Shown here: one piece after another, positions 1-7,902 of the stretch | Layout of the letters: each line of letters opens with the position of its first letter | Position numbering within the stretch: the stretch's first letter is position 1 | The notes under the pieces: generated by a model | Databases searched by the model: none | Told to the model about the DNA's origin: nothing | What the model saw: only the letters and a program-made list of their open reading frames with translations | Position numbers and translations under genes: made by a program | Origin: Prevotellamassilia sp. | Lineage (GTDB): Bacteria; Bacteroidota; Bacteroidia; Bacteroidales; Bacteroidaceae | Reading direction: 5' to 3' | DNA length: 28,057 bases | Assembly: GCA_018383375.1 (NCBI GenBank) | Contig: JAHAWW010000153.1 | Location: forward strand, 1 to 28,057

Positions 1-1124
1 GTCTTGTAGGCCACGTAGGGTTTAGACACATACCAGTAGCCGTTGTAGGGACCATATTCGCCCCATGAGTTTTTCATCATGAAAAATTCTTTGCCGTCCT
101 TGTCTTTGGCCAAGCCATAGATGACCATGCCGTGGTCGTCGGTGGTCTCCCAGTTGTCGTAGGCCAGCTGGCGCATTTCTTGCGTGATGACTTTTTCGCC
201 TTTTGCGTCTTCGGTCTTCATGCCGTTGCGCTCGTTGGTGCCGGTCCAGCGTGCGGCGTCAGAGCCGGTCTTGTCGTTGGCCTTCTTTGTGTCGGGCACG
301 GTGGCAATGCCTTGACGGCTGAAGCCTTTTTCGCTCACGTCGGCACCCCAGGCAAAGGTGTAACCATTGCGAACGGCCTGGTCCATCACTTCCATAAACT
401 CGTCGAGCGGCAGGTTGTAGCTCTCAGCCCAGCGCCAGTTGTCTTGCACCTCAATGATGAATTTTGAGTAGAAGGGATGGTGGGTGAAGCTGGTGAGCGA
501 AACGTAGTCGTCAGGGTTCAGGCCGAGCGATTGGGCGAAAGACTGCGGCGTGTAGCTTTTGCCTTTGTAAGTGAAGGTTTTGGGGAAGGCGCCGAAATAG
601 TTCGCATAGATGTTGCTCAAGTCTGATTTCCAAGCGGGGTTAATGGTCTTTTGCTTGCCTTTGGCCAGAGCGTTAACATAGGCCGAAGCCACGGCGTCGA
701 GCTGGTTGAAGTTGAAGAGAGAGTCGCCATAGAGCGTACCTGTCATGGCCTCTTGAGGCACCATACCGTAGTTTTTCAAGCAGTAGATGGCGTCATAGAA
801 CGAACCACCCTGCGAGAAGCTCACGTCGCCGTGGGTGCGAATGGCACGGTCGGCGCGGTCGAGGTAGGTGTGGTAGGCGAGGAACGACTCGCTCAGGTCA
901 TATTCGCCCTTGCCCATACGGAGCAGTTCGGCTTCAAGGAAGCTCAGCGACGAAAAAGCCCAGCACGTACCGCTTTGGTTTTGGTCTTTGATGGATGTGA
1001 CGGGGTTGGCTTTGATTACGGTGAATTGAGCCGTGTCATTTTTGGCTTCAGCTTTGTCTTGTGCCGTAGCCGTGGTGGCAGAAAACATCATGACAGATGC
1101 TGCCAGAAGGAAAAATTTGTTCAT
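1..1124 (-). CDS. pepC: Exported C1B cysteine peptidase (aminopeptidase C / bleomycin-hydrolase-like), 3' end cut by window
   Basis: This is a papain-fold cysteine peptidase of the bleomycin hydrolase/aminopeptidase C group, expected to remove N-terminal residues from peptides. The catalytic set is visible: the oxyanion Gln48 and nucleophile Cys54 in DQNQSGTCWAFS, His331 in DDHGMVIYG, and Asn352 in MMKNSWG. An N-terminal signal peptide (hydrophobic core at residues 4-20, ending ATAQD) predicts export to the periplasm or envelope, unlike the cytosolic enzymes of Firmicutes but usual for Bacteroidota homologues. The start ATG at 1122-1124 is chosen because it begins the signal peptide. 374 codons are present and the last residues lie beyond base 1. 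It starts 42 nt after the M24 aminopeptidase stop, so the two are probably cotranscribed. The family call is firm; the exopeptidase specificity is inferred from the family. Confidence 0.9.
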   Translation of the reverse strand, partial: MNKFFLLAASVMMFSATTATAQDKAEAKNDTAQFTVIKANPVTSIKDQNQSGTCWAFSSLSFLEAELLRMGKGEYDLSESFLAYHTYLDRADRAIRTHGDVSFSQGGSFYDAIYCLKNYGMVPQEAMTGTLYGDSLFNFNQLDAVASAYVNALAKGKQKTINPAWKSDLSNIYANYFGAFPKTFTYKGKSYTPQSFAQSLGLNPDDYVSLTSFTHHPFYSKFIIEVQDNWRWAESYNLPLDEFMEVMDQAVRNGYTFAWGADVSEKGFSRQGIATVPDTKKANDKTGSDAARWTGTNERNGMKTEDAKGEKVITQEMRQLAYDNWETTDDHGMVIYGLAKDKDGKEFFMMKNSWGEYGPYNGYWYVSKPYVAYK

Positions 1125-1166
1125 TGGTGTATGGAAGATTTGATAATTTGGTTTCGTGGTGAGTGT

Positions 1167-2573
1167 TTAGGCTTCGGTGTTTTCGGCCACAAATTGCTCC
1201 ACGTCGTTGGCGTGGTAGGGGATGCGGTCTTGGCCCAAGAAACGGCAGCCGTCGGCAGTGATGAGCACGTCGTCTTCGATGCGCACGCCGCCGAAGTCTT
1301 TGTATTTTTCGATTTCGTCGAAACAGAGGAATTCGGCATTGGTGCCGTTGGCGCGCCACAGGTCGATGAGGTCGGGGATGAAATAGATGCCCGGTTCGTC
1401 GGTTACGACAAAGCCCTCTTCCAGTCGGCGGGCAAAGCGCAGGGCGTTGGTGCCAAATTGTGTCGATGGGCGCACTTCGTCGTCATAGCCCACATAAATC
1501 TGGCCGAGCCCTTCCATGTCGTGCACGTCCATGCCCATCATGTGGCCCAGACCGTGGGGCAGGAACAGCGCGTGGGCACCCGCTTTGACGGCTTCGTCCA
1601 CGTCGCCTTTCATGAGGCCGAGGGCCTTGAGGCGTTCGGTCATCAGGCGGCATACGGCCATGTGCACGTCCCACCATTTCACGCCTGGTCGTGCATGGGT
1701 CAAAGCCAAGTCGTGGCAGTCTACAACGATGTCGTAGATGTCGCGTTGACGGGCTGTGTATTTGCCACCGATGGGCGTGGTGCGGGTGTGGTCTGAGCAA
1801 TAGTGTTCAATCGTTTCGGCACCGGCGTCGCAGAGCAGGAGTCGTCCGGCTTCGAGCGGTCGGGTAGAGGGGTAGCCGTGAAGGATTTCGCCGTGCATCG
1901 ACACGATGCTTTGGAACGACACGCCCGAACCATATTGGTGGGCAATGCCTTCGAGCACACCGCCGATATAGTGTTCCGTCACGCCCGGTTTGGCCAGTTT
2001 CATGGCCGCCGTGTGCATTTTGTAGCCAATGGCTGCGGCGCGTTCCAGTTCGGCAATTTCTTCGGCCGACTTCTTCGAACGCAGTTTCACCACGGCGTTA
2101 ATCAGCGTGATGGAGGCCTCTGCGCGCTGTTTGGAGGGATGAATGCCGAGCAGGTCCATAATCTGGATTTGCGTGTCGTGGCGGTAGGGTGGGAGATAGT
2201 GCACCTTGCGTCCGCCGGATTGGGCTTGGCCTACAGCCTCGGCCAGTGCGGCCATCGGCTTGACGGCGGCTACGCCACACTCAGCAGCCATGTCGGCCAC
2301 CGAAGCCACCGAGCCATACCACACGATGTCGTCAATGTCGATTTCGTCGCCATAGAGCGTTTCGGCGCCGCTGTCGGCGTCAATCACACCCACCAGACCA
2401 TGGCGGTGTTGGCCGTAGAAATACAGGAAGGTGCTGTCTTGGCGAAAGTAGTACGTGTTGGCCGGATAGTTGAGCGGGCTGTCGTTGTTGCCGAAAATCA
2501 CAATCAGTCCGTTGCCCACAAGTCGGCGCAGTTCGGCGCGGCGGGCGGTGTATGTGTCTTTTGAAAAAAGCAT
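1167..2573 (-). CDS. pepP: Xaa-Pro aminopeptidase, M24B metallopeptidase with N-terminal AMP_N domain
   Basis: The 468-residue protein has the usual PepP layout: an aminopeptidase-P N-terminal domain (about residues 1-140) and a C-terminal pita-bread domain. All five dinuclear-metal ligands are present: Asp249 in LLLCDAGAE, Asp261 in CSDHTRT, His344 in LPHGLGHMMG, Glu393 in VTDEPGIYF and Glu433 in VRIEDDV. Enzymes of this family hydrolyse the bond before a proline at position 2. There is no signal peptide, so it is probably cytosolic, while the peptidase encoded 42 nt downstream is exported. Together they suggest stepwise degradation of imported proline-containing peptides. A Bacteroidota -7 box lies about 130 nt upstream of the start. 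Nothing in the sequence suggests damage or truncation. Confidence 0.93.
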   Translation of the reverse strand: MLFSKDTYTARRAELRRLVGNGLIVIFGNNDSPLNYPANTYYFRQDSTFLYFYGQHRHGLVGVIDADSGAETLYGDEIDIDDIVWYGSVASVADMAAECGVAAVKPMAALAEAVGQAQSGGRKVHYLPPYRHDTQIQIMDLLGIHPSKQRAEASITLINAVVKLRSKKSAEEIAELERAAAIGYKMHTAAMKLAKPGVTEHYIGGVLEGIAHQYGSGVSFQSIVSMHGEILHGYPSTRPLEAGRLLLCDAGAETIEHYCSDHTRTTPIGGKYTARQRDIYDIVVDCHDLALTHARPGVKWWDVHMAVCRLMTERLKALGLMKGDVDEAVKAGAHALFLPHGLGHMMGMDVHDMEGLGQIYVGYDDEVRPSTQFGTNALRFARRLEEGFVVTDEPGIYFIPDLIDLWRANGTNAEFLCFDEIEKYKDFGGVRIEDDVLITADGCRFLGQDRIPYHANDVEQFVAENTEA

Positions 2574-2700
2574 GTGGATGTTTGTTGTAAGGGCTTGTGT
2601 GTGAATGATATGTGGCGACTCCTTCTCAATAGCTCTTTTGTGGCCGGGGTGTGTACCGGGGCGGTGGCTTGAAATGAGCGGCCGATTAACCTGTGTTTTG

Positions 2701-2708
2701 CAAAGTTA
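2701..2708 (-). promoter_or_regulatory. Promoter -7 box for the M24 aminopeptidase
   Basis: On the minus strand this reads TAACTTTG followed by C, an exact match to the Bacteroidota primary-sigma box TAnnTTTG. No clear TTTG -33 element sits 19-21 nt upstream. If used, transcription would start near 2694 and give a leader of about 120 nt before the aminopeptidase ATG at 2573. Confidence 0.55.
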
Positions 2709-2905
2709 CGTAATTTCGACTTAATTCGTAGCGCCTTTACTTAATTTATAACTTTATGCGTTTCAAAAATGTGTTGGCTCGTCGGTCTTCGTTTTGTCTT
2801 TTTCGTTTCGCAGTTTGGTGGGTAAATTTGTGACAGGAAGCAAGCAAGGGGCGTTTGGGCGCATAATATTTGTGGCTACGGCGGTTTACGCGCTTACTGA
2901 CAGTT

Positions 2906-2948
2906 TTTCCGGGCCTAAGGACAGTTTTTTGTGTCCTTAGGCCCGGAA
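2906..2948. repeat. 17-bp perfect inverted repeat with T-rich loop
   Basis: The left arm at 2907-2923 (TTCCGGGCCTAAGGACA) is perfectly complementary to the right arm at 2932-2948, leaving an 8-nt loop of G, six T and G. On neither strand is the stem followed by a long uninterrupted T tract (plus strand AATTATTTT; minus strand AAACTGTC), so it is not a textbook intrinsic terminator. It may still end ATPase transcription or stabilise its 3' end. The decamer GACAGTTTTT occurs twice, just before the left arm (2899-2908) and at the stem-loop junction (2920-2929). Confidence 0.7.
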
Positions 2949-3114
2949 TTATTTTATGGTTTTCGGTGAGTTTTTTCTCTCAAATAGTCGTTTTTGCGTG
3001 GCTTTGGCACATTTTTTTGTGCAGGGCAGTGGATGCGGTATGCTTGGCCGCACTTTTTTCAACCAAAAACGTCACACTTGAAAGGCAAAAATGAACAAAC
3101 AAGTGCCGGTGGCG

Positions 3115-5028
3115 TTAGGGTTTGTGCGACCACCACATCACCACGAGCACGCAGAGCAGTGCGGTCCCCGTATCGGCCAAGACGGCGAGCCATAGCGGCG
3201 CGTAGCCTATGGCGCCCAGTGCCATCACGGCGGCTTTGAGGCCCAGCGCCAAGCCGATGTTGGCCATGGCCAAACGCTTTGTGGCACGGCCCAGACCGAC
3301 GGCCTCGGCCACCTGAAGCGGACTGTCGCCACGCACCACCACGTCGGCTGTCTCGATGGCCGTGTCGCTGCCGCCACCCATGGCGATGCCCACATGTGCC
3401 GTGGCCAAGGCCGGAGCGTCGTTGATGCCGTCGCCGGCAAAAGCCGTTTTGAAGCCGGCGGCTTTGAGACGCTCGAGGCAGTCGGCCTTGTCTGCCGGCA
3501 TCAGTTCGGCCCGGGCGTCGTCAAGTCGCAGTCGGTCTGCCACATTGGCCACCACCGAGCGCTTGTCGCCCGACAACATCGCGATGTGTTTGATGCCACT
3601 GTGCCGCAGTCGGTCGACGGCCTCAGCAGCTTCGGGTCTGAGCACGTCGGTCAGCGTGAAGCGTCCGGCAAAACGGCCGTCTATGGCCACAAAGACCTCG
3701 TTGTCGTGCCCGTTGGCCGTCGACGATATGGCGATGCCCTGCTCGTCGAGCAATCGGCGGTTGCCGGCCAACACCGTGTGGCCTTCGACGACGGCTTTGA
3801 TGCCTCGGCCGGTGAATTCTTCGGCTTGTTGAGGCGGCGAAAACGCCACTCGGCGCCGCGCATACTGCACAATGGCACCAGCCAACGGGTGATGGCTGGC
3901 GCTCTCGGCCGAAGCCGCCCAAGCCAGCACCTGCTCTTGACGGTCAGCCTCCACATGCAGGCCGGTCACTTCAAACACGCCGCGGGTGAGTGTGCCGGTT
4001 TTGTCGAAAACCACCGCATCGACCGCTGCCAGACGGTCGAGACTGTCGCCGCCTTTCATCAAAACACCTCGGCGCGACGCCCGACCGATGCCGGCAAAAT
4101 AACTCAACGGCACACTGACCACCAGGGCACACGGACACGAGATGACGAGAAACACCGTGGCGCGATAGGTCCACACGTCCCACTCGGCCGGCAAACTGCG
4201 AGCCGTGGCAAGCAGTGGTGGCACTAAGGCCAAAATCACGGCGAGAGCCATCACTGCCGGCGTGTAGATGCGGGCAAACCTACGGATGAAGACTTCGGTG
4301 GGCGCTTTGCGGGCATTGGCCGCTTCTACCAGTGTGCGAATGCGCGCCATGGCACTCTCGCCGTAGGGCCTGACCACGCGCAACCGCACAATCTGACGAC
4401 ACACAATCATGCCCGCCTCGACCATTTCGCCGGGAGCAACGTGGCGCGGCATCGTCTCGCCCGTGAGGGCAGAAGTGTCGAAGTCGGCCGGTTGCTCGCC
4501 GGTCAAAACACCATCGACAGCCATGCGCTCGCCCGGGCGCAACACCACTATCATCCCCGGCCGTACGGCCTCGGGCGGCAATGTGGTTTCGCCCTCGTCA
4601 GACAAGATGTGCACCGTCTTGGGCATTAACGCCGCCAGGTGGCCGATGTGGCGCCGCGCACGCCCCACGGCTCTCTCTTGCAGATATTCGCCGACCGAAT
4701 AAAACAGCATAACGGCCACGGCCTCAGGCCATTCGCCCAAAACAAAAGCCGCCACGGCTGCCACCGTCATCAAAACAAACTCTGAGAAGGGCTCGTTGTG
4801 AAACAAGCCCTCAACCGCCTCACGACACACCGACCAACCCACGGGGACAAACGCCAATAGATAGCCGGTCAGGCGCAACCACGGTAACGCCGCCGGCCAA
4901 AGTTCCAGACCGTCTGTCGCAAGACAAAGAGCGAGCAATGTGCCACTGATGCACATTTTCAAAAGAGGGTGGGGAGCGGCTTCATCGTGATGGCAATGGC
5001 CGCCACAACCACAAGCGTGATGAGACAT
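3115..5028 (-). CDS. P1B-2-type heavy-metal-exporting ATPase (Zn/Cd/Pb class)
   Basis: This 637-residue inner-membrane pump carries every P-type ATPase signature: LTGE actuator loop, transmembrane CPC (298-300), phosphorylated Asp342 in DKTGTLT, the HP motif in ASHHPLAGA, and GDGINDAPA (Asp533/Asp537) at the hinge. Near the C-terminus, Lys598 in GLALGLK and Asp619 in LADTG have the same 21-residue spacing and context as Lys693/Asp714 of E. coli ZntA, which points to Zn(II)/Cd(II)/Pb(II) rather than copper. There is no HMA domain. Instead the first 15 residues are Cys/His-rich (HHACGCGGHCHHDE), a probable metal-binding tail. The start at 5026-5028 is chosen because it begins this tail; an upstream in-frame ATG at 5157 would add 43 residues of unlikely composition and cross the promoter box and the palindrome at 5118-5141. 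No metalloregulator gene is adjacent. Confidence 0.92.
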   Translation of the reverse strand: MSHHACGCGGHCHHDEAAPHPLLKMCISGTLLALCLATDGLELWPAALPWLRLTGYLLAFVPVGWSVCREAVEGLFHNEPFSEFVLMTVAAVAAFVLGEWPEAVAVMLFYSVGEYLQERAVGRARRHIGHLAALMPKTVHILSDEGETTLPPEAVRPGMIVVLRPGERMAVDGVLTGEQPADFDTSALTGETMPRHVAPGEMVEAGMIVCRQIVRLRVVRPYGESAMARIRTLVEAANARKAPTEVFIRRFARIYTPAVMALAVILALVPPLLATARSLPAEWDVWTYRATVFLVISCPCALVVSVPLSYFAGIGRASRRGVLMKGGDSLDRLAAVDAVVFDKTGTLTRGVFEVTGLHVEADRQEQVLAWAASAESASHHPLAGAIVQYARRRVAFSPPQQAEEFTGRGIKAVVEGHTVLAGNRRLLDEQGIAISSTANGHDNEVFVAIDGRFAGRFTLTDVLRPEAAEAVDRLRHSGIKHIAMLSGDKRSVVANVADRLRLDDARAELMPADKADCLERLKAAGFKTAFAGDGINDAPALATAHVGIAMGGGSDTAIETADVVVRGDSPLQVAEAVGLGRATKRLAMANIGLALGLKAAVMALGAIGYAPLWLAVLADTGTALLCVLVVMWWSHKP

Positions 5029-5052
5029 AAGACAAAACTGTTTTTTGTAGCG

Positions 5053-5060
5053 CAAAAATA
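5053..5060 (-). promoter_or_regulatory. Candidate -7 box for the P1B ATPase
   Basis: On the minus strand this reads TATTTTTG, matching TAnnTTTG. A TTTG occurs upstream at 5089-5086, but the 25-nt spacing is longer than the usual 19-21 nt. Transcription would start near 5046, leaving a leader of about 18 nt before the chosen ATG. This supports the shorter start for the ATPase. Confidence 0.4.
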
Positions 5061-5117
5061 GACCAAAGTTTATGCAATCCGATTGCAAAACCATGCCAAC
5101 GTCCGCGCCGGCCCCTT

Positions 5118-5141
5118 CACTCCTATATATAATAAGGTGTG
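5118..5141. promoter_or_regulatory. Imperfect palindrome, operator-like (site A)
   Basis: The site begins CACTCCTATA and ends ATAAGGTGTG, with six matching pairs in the outer seven positions and an AT-only centre. It lies about 90 bp upstream of the ATPase start. A close relative (site B, 10510-10535) precedes the chorismatase-like gene. Both contain TATAAT. The sequence similarity is seen; an operator or promoter role is inferred. Confidence 0.35.
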
Positions 5142-5289
5142 CACACACGGCGACCATAGCGCTGCTTGAGGTGATGCTTTCCCGCTTTTTGCCCGTTTTG
5201 AGTCCTTCAAAGGTCAGCCTTTGGGATAAAAAACCGCCTATAAATGGCTTTTGCCGCTATAAAATGTCGTTTTTTTAAGATAAAATCCG

Positions 5290-5297
5290 TAACTTTG
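5290..5297 (+). promoter_or_regulatory. Promoter -7 box for the GT5-DUF4270 operon
   Basis: The sequence TAACTTTG, followed by C, exactly matches the Bacteroidota -7 consensus TAnnTTTG and is identical to the box before the M24 peptidase. The -33 region is T-rich (5270-5276) but has no clear TTTG at the right spacing. Predicted transcription start is near 5304, giving a leader of about 100 nt. Confidence 0.6.
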
Positions 5298-5407
5298 CAG
5301 CACCATAAAACGGCATTTTTGCTTACTAAAACCCAACACTAAGCGGATTTAATTACACCCTACACAAACGGCAAATTCAGGTCCGTCTATCTTCTTACAT
5401 CAGCATC

Positions 5408-6244
5408 ATGACGAAAGCAAAGAAGGTTCTTTTTATCAATCAAGAACTCACCCCCTATGTACCGGAAACACCCATGTCGCAACTTGGTCGCAAGTTGCCG
5501 CAGGCCATTCAAGAGGCTGGGTGCGAGATACGTACCTTTATGCCCAAATGGGGCATCATCAACGAGCGTCGCAACCAGTTGCATGAGGTCATCAGGCTTT
5601 CGGGCATGAACATTGTCATTGACGACACCGACCATCAGCTCATCATCAAGGTGGCCTCCATACAGTCGGCACGCATGCAGGTGTATTTCATCGACAACGA
5701 TGAGTATTTCCGCAAACGTCAAATGCTGACCGACACCACAGGTGCCGAATACGAAGACAACGCCGAACGCGCCGTCTTTTATGCGCGTGGCGTGCTCGAA
5801 ACGCTCAAAAAGCTCCGCTGGTGTCCGGATGTCATTCATTGCCACGGCTGGATGTCGGCCATCGCGCCGCTCTACATCAAGACGGCCTACAGCAACGAGC
5901 CTGCCTTTGCCAACGCCAAGGTGCTCTTCTCGGGATATGGCGAGCTGCCCAAGGCTCAACCCGCCGAAAATCTTATCGACTGTCTGGCCTATCGTGATGC
6001 CACAGCCGACGTCATCCAGGCCGCCGGCATCGACTTCACACAGCCCGATGCCTACGCCAAACTGGCCATCGCCTTCTCCGACGGCTACGTGCAGAGCGAA
6101 AATGAGGCCTGGCCGGAACTTGTGGCTTATGCACGAGAAAAAGGCTTGAAGGCCTGGGAGTTCCCCGGCACAGATAACCTCGCGGCCGCCTATGGCGCCT
6201 GCTATGACGCCCTCGTGGGAGACAGCGCAGAAACCAAAGATTAG
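5408..6244 (+). CDS. Half-length GT5 (glycogen/starch-synthase N-terminal domain) protein
   Basis: The 278-residue protein matches only the N-terminal Rossmann domain of glycogen/starch synthases (GT5), which are usually around 470-500 residues. VLFINQELTPYVPETP aligns with the GlgA N-terminus, and PDVIHCHGWMSAIAPLYIKT with the GlgA segment around the conserved HxW. The KxGG nucleotide-sugar motif after the first strand is missing (PETPMSQLG is there instead) and the whole C-terminal GT-B domain is absent, so glycogen synthesis by this protein alone is unlikely. Bacteroidales genomes commonly annotate such a short 'glycogen synthase' beside a DUF4270 gene, as here (42-nt gap, same operon). 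The homology is clear; the function is unknown and may be regulatory or a scaffold. Confidence 0.8.
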   Translation: MTKAKKVLFINQELTPYVPETPMSQLGRKLPQAIQEAGCEIRTFMPKWGIINERRNQLHEVIRLSGMNIVIDDTDHQLIIKVASIQSARMQVYFIDNDEYFRKRQMLTDTTGAEYEDNAERAVFYARGVLETLKKLRWCPDVIHCHGWMSAIAPLYIKTAYSNEPAFANAKVLFSGYGELPKAQPAENLIDCLAYRDATADVIQAAGIDFTQPDAYAKLAIAFSDGYVQSENEAWPELVAYAREKGLKAWEFPGTDNLAAAYGACYDALVGDSAETKD

Positions 6245-6286
6245 TCTTCAACCTCAACAACACCACACAGACTCAAACTGAAAACT

Positions 6287-7777
6287 ATGTACCGCCGCTT
6301 TCTGTCTGCTATCATACTGACGATGACCGCCATGACCGCTTTCATGGCTTGCGACGACGACACGGCTGCCATTGGCACAGGCGTGATGCCCGACAACGAC
6401 AACGTGTCGACCAGCCAGTCTACCTACGTCATCAATTCGCGTACTATCGCGGCCGACTCGGTGCTGGCCAACTCTAACGACAGTTATCTGGGATGTGTCA
6501 TCGACCCTGAGACACGTGCCAAAACCACAAGCAACTTCCTCGCGCAATATTACGTGCTCGAAAATACACGATTGCCCGAGCGCGACAAACTCTTGTACGA
6601 AACCAACGGCGACATCCGACTGGACTCGTGCGACTTGCGCGTGTATATCAAAAGCTACTACGGTGACTCGCTCCAAACCATGAAACTCCGCGTGCAGGAA
6701 CTCGACACCAACAAGATTGTCAAAGAATACGTCTCGTATTACAGCAACCTCGACGCGACAGATTTCTACACCACCGGGAAAGGGGCCACTGCCACTATGG
6801 CTTATGCCGTCAAAGACTTGACGCGCCCCGACTCCATCACCGAGAACAGCAGCTATTACCGCAGTTTCATCGTCCGTCTGCCCAAAGACTTCGGCCGGCG
6901 CTTGATGAACAAATACTACGAAAATCCCGCTTTCTACAGCAACGCCTACCAGTTTATACATCACGTGTGCCCGGGATTTTATTTTGAAACACAAGGCGGA
7001 GTGGGCTCAATGATTGAGGTGCAAACGTCGACGCTCAACCTCTACTTCCCCTACCATACCACCAACGATGAAGGCAACGACACCATCGTCGACGGACTGC
7101 AGCGCATGGCGGCCACAAGCGAGGTCATTCAGCAGACGATTATCGACAACGAAATCCCGGCAGAGATGCTCTCGACCGACAATGACTACACCTATATCAA
7201 ATCGCCGGCCGGACTCTTCACCGAACTCGAACTGCCCGTGAACGAGGTGCTCGCAGGAGAGCATTATAACGACACCATCAACTCGGCCACAATCACATTG
7301 CAACGCTATAACAACTCGGCCGCCGACGACCATAATCTGCCGGCACCTACCGACATCTTGATGGTGCGCAAAGCCAACCTCTTTTCATTTTTTGAGAAAA
7401 ACAGTCTGCCCAACACGGCCGACTCGTACGTGGCCACCTTCAGCGACTCATACAACGCCTACACCTTCACCAACATCAGCCGAATGATAACCACCATCAA
7501 GCAAGAACGAGATGAAGGAGCCGGCGTGACACTTCAAGACGACGAGGCCACACGCCTGCAGAAATATGCCGCTTGGGAACAGGCCAATCCCGATTGGAAC
7601 AAAGTGGTGCTCGTGCCCATCAAAACCACTTATACCACTTCGACCAACTATTACGGCCAGACCACTAAGACGCTGCTGAACGTGAAAAACCAAATGGGTA
7701 TGTACAGCACACGACTCAAAGGCGGACAAAACGGTCTCATCAAAATGGACGTGGTCTACAGCCGATTTGCCAACTAA
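6287..7777 (+). CDS. DUF4270-family lipoprotein
   Basis: This 496-residue protein has a lipoprotein signal: a basic start, a hydrophobic stretch, and Cys22 in FMACDDD. The acidic residues after Cys match the Bacteroidota lipoprotein export signal, so surface display is likely. The body (GTGVMPDND..., DSCDLRVYIKSYYGDS, IVRLPKDFG, ATITLQRYNN) fits the DUF4270 family, beta-rich envelope proteins of unknown function found across Bacteroidota. It starts 42 nt after the GT5-domain gene and the pair is closed by the terminator at 7824-7864, so they form a two-gene transcription unit. Assignment to DUF4270 is from memory of the family and not from a search. Confidence 0.75.
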   Translation: MYRRFLSAIILTMTAMTAFMACDDDTAAIGTGVMPDNDNVSTSQSTYVINSRTIAADSVLANSNDSYLGCVIDPETRAKTTSNFLAQYYVLENTRLPERDKLLYETNGDIRLDSCDLRVYIKSYYGDSLQTMKLRVQELDTNKIVKEYVSYYSNLDATDFYTTGKGATATMAYAVKDLTRPDSITENSSYYRSFIVRLPKDFGRRLMNKYYENPAFYSNAYQFIHHVCPGFYFETQGGVGSMIEVQTSTLNLYFPYHTTNDEGNDTIVDGLQRMAATSEVIQQTIIDNEIPAEMLSTDNDYTYIKSPAGLFTELELPVNEVLAGEHYNDTINSATITLQRYNNSAADDHNLPAPTDILMVRKANLFSFFEKNSLPNTADSYVATFSDSYNAYTFTNISRMITTIKQERDEGAGVTLQDDEATRLQKYAAWEQANPDWNKVVLVPIKTTYTTSTNYYGQTTKTLLNVKNQMGMYSTRLKGGQNGLIKMDVVYSRFAN

Positions 7778-7823
7778 GGCACAGGCCGCAAATTCTCCCT
7801 CGGCATCAACCATCAACAACATA

Positions 7824-7864
7824 GCGGCCTTGGCAACAATGACACTGCCAAGGCCGCCTTTTTT
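7824..7864 (+). terminator. Intrinsic terminator after the DUF4270 gene
   Basis: A perfect 12-bp stem, GCGGCCTTGGCA (7824-7835) with TGCCAAGGCCGC (7846-7857), has a 10-nt loop and is followed directly by C and a run of six T. It ends the GT5-DUF4270 unit and separates it from the nucleotidyltransferase. Confidence 0.92.
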
Positions 7865-7902
7865 GAATAAAACCATCCGTCAACCACCACTCAAAACGTC
7901 TC

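Larger units (their letters stand above)
2574..3114. other. 541-bp intergenic region between M24 peptidase and P1B ATPase
   Basis: No convincing gene is seen here. The short open frames lack family signatures, and their composition (runs of T, Phe/Leu/Val-rich translation) looks non-coding. The region holds the aminopeptidase promoter box at 2701-2708, the long hairpin at 2906-2948 described separately, and a weak inverted repeat TGCGG/CCGCA near 3029-3050 followed on the plus strand by a T run. No strong intrinsic terminator for the ATPase (minus strand) is evident directly after its stop. Confidence 0.6.
5029..5407. other. 379-bp divergent intergenic region between the P1B ATPase and the GT5 protein
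   Basis: The region separates the minus-strand ATPase from the plus-strand GT5 gene. It holds a candidate ATPase promoter box (5053-5060), an imperfect AT-centred palindrome (5118-5141), a small hairpin CAAAGG-TCAG-CCTTTG (5208-5223), and a plus-strand promoter box (5290-5297). No small gene with family signatures is seen. Confidence 0.6.

Noticed and set aside
651..1796. Long plus-strand open frame spanning the C1 and M24 peptidase genes
   Set aside because: It runs antisense to two well-supported genes with complete catalytic motifs, shows no family signature, and its length is explained by the GC-rich codons of the opposite strand.
1803..2564. Plus-strand open frame antisense to the M24 peptidase N-terminus
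   Set aside because: It has no recognisable domain and its His/Val/Phe-rich translation is a mirror of the opposite coding strand.
2870..3094. Possible small hydrophobic protein in the gap before the ATPase stop
   Set aside because: It spans the perfect hairpin at 2906-2948, so its Phe/Leu-rich translation comes from T runs and non-coding structure.
3394..4227. Plus-strand open frame antisense to the P1B ATPase
   Set aside because: The ATPase frame carries all P-type motifs in order; this frame has none of its own.
5029..5157. N-terminal extension of the P1B ATPase to an upstream ATG
   Set aside because: The extension crosses a promoter-like box and palindrome A, and lacks transporter features; the Cys/His-rich tail starting at 5028 is the natural N-terminus.
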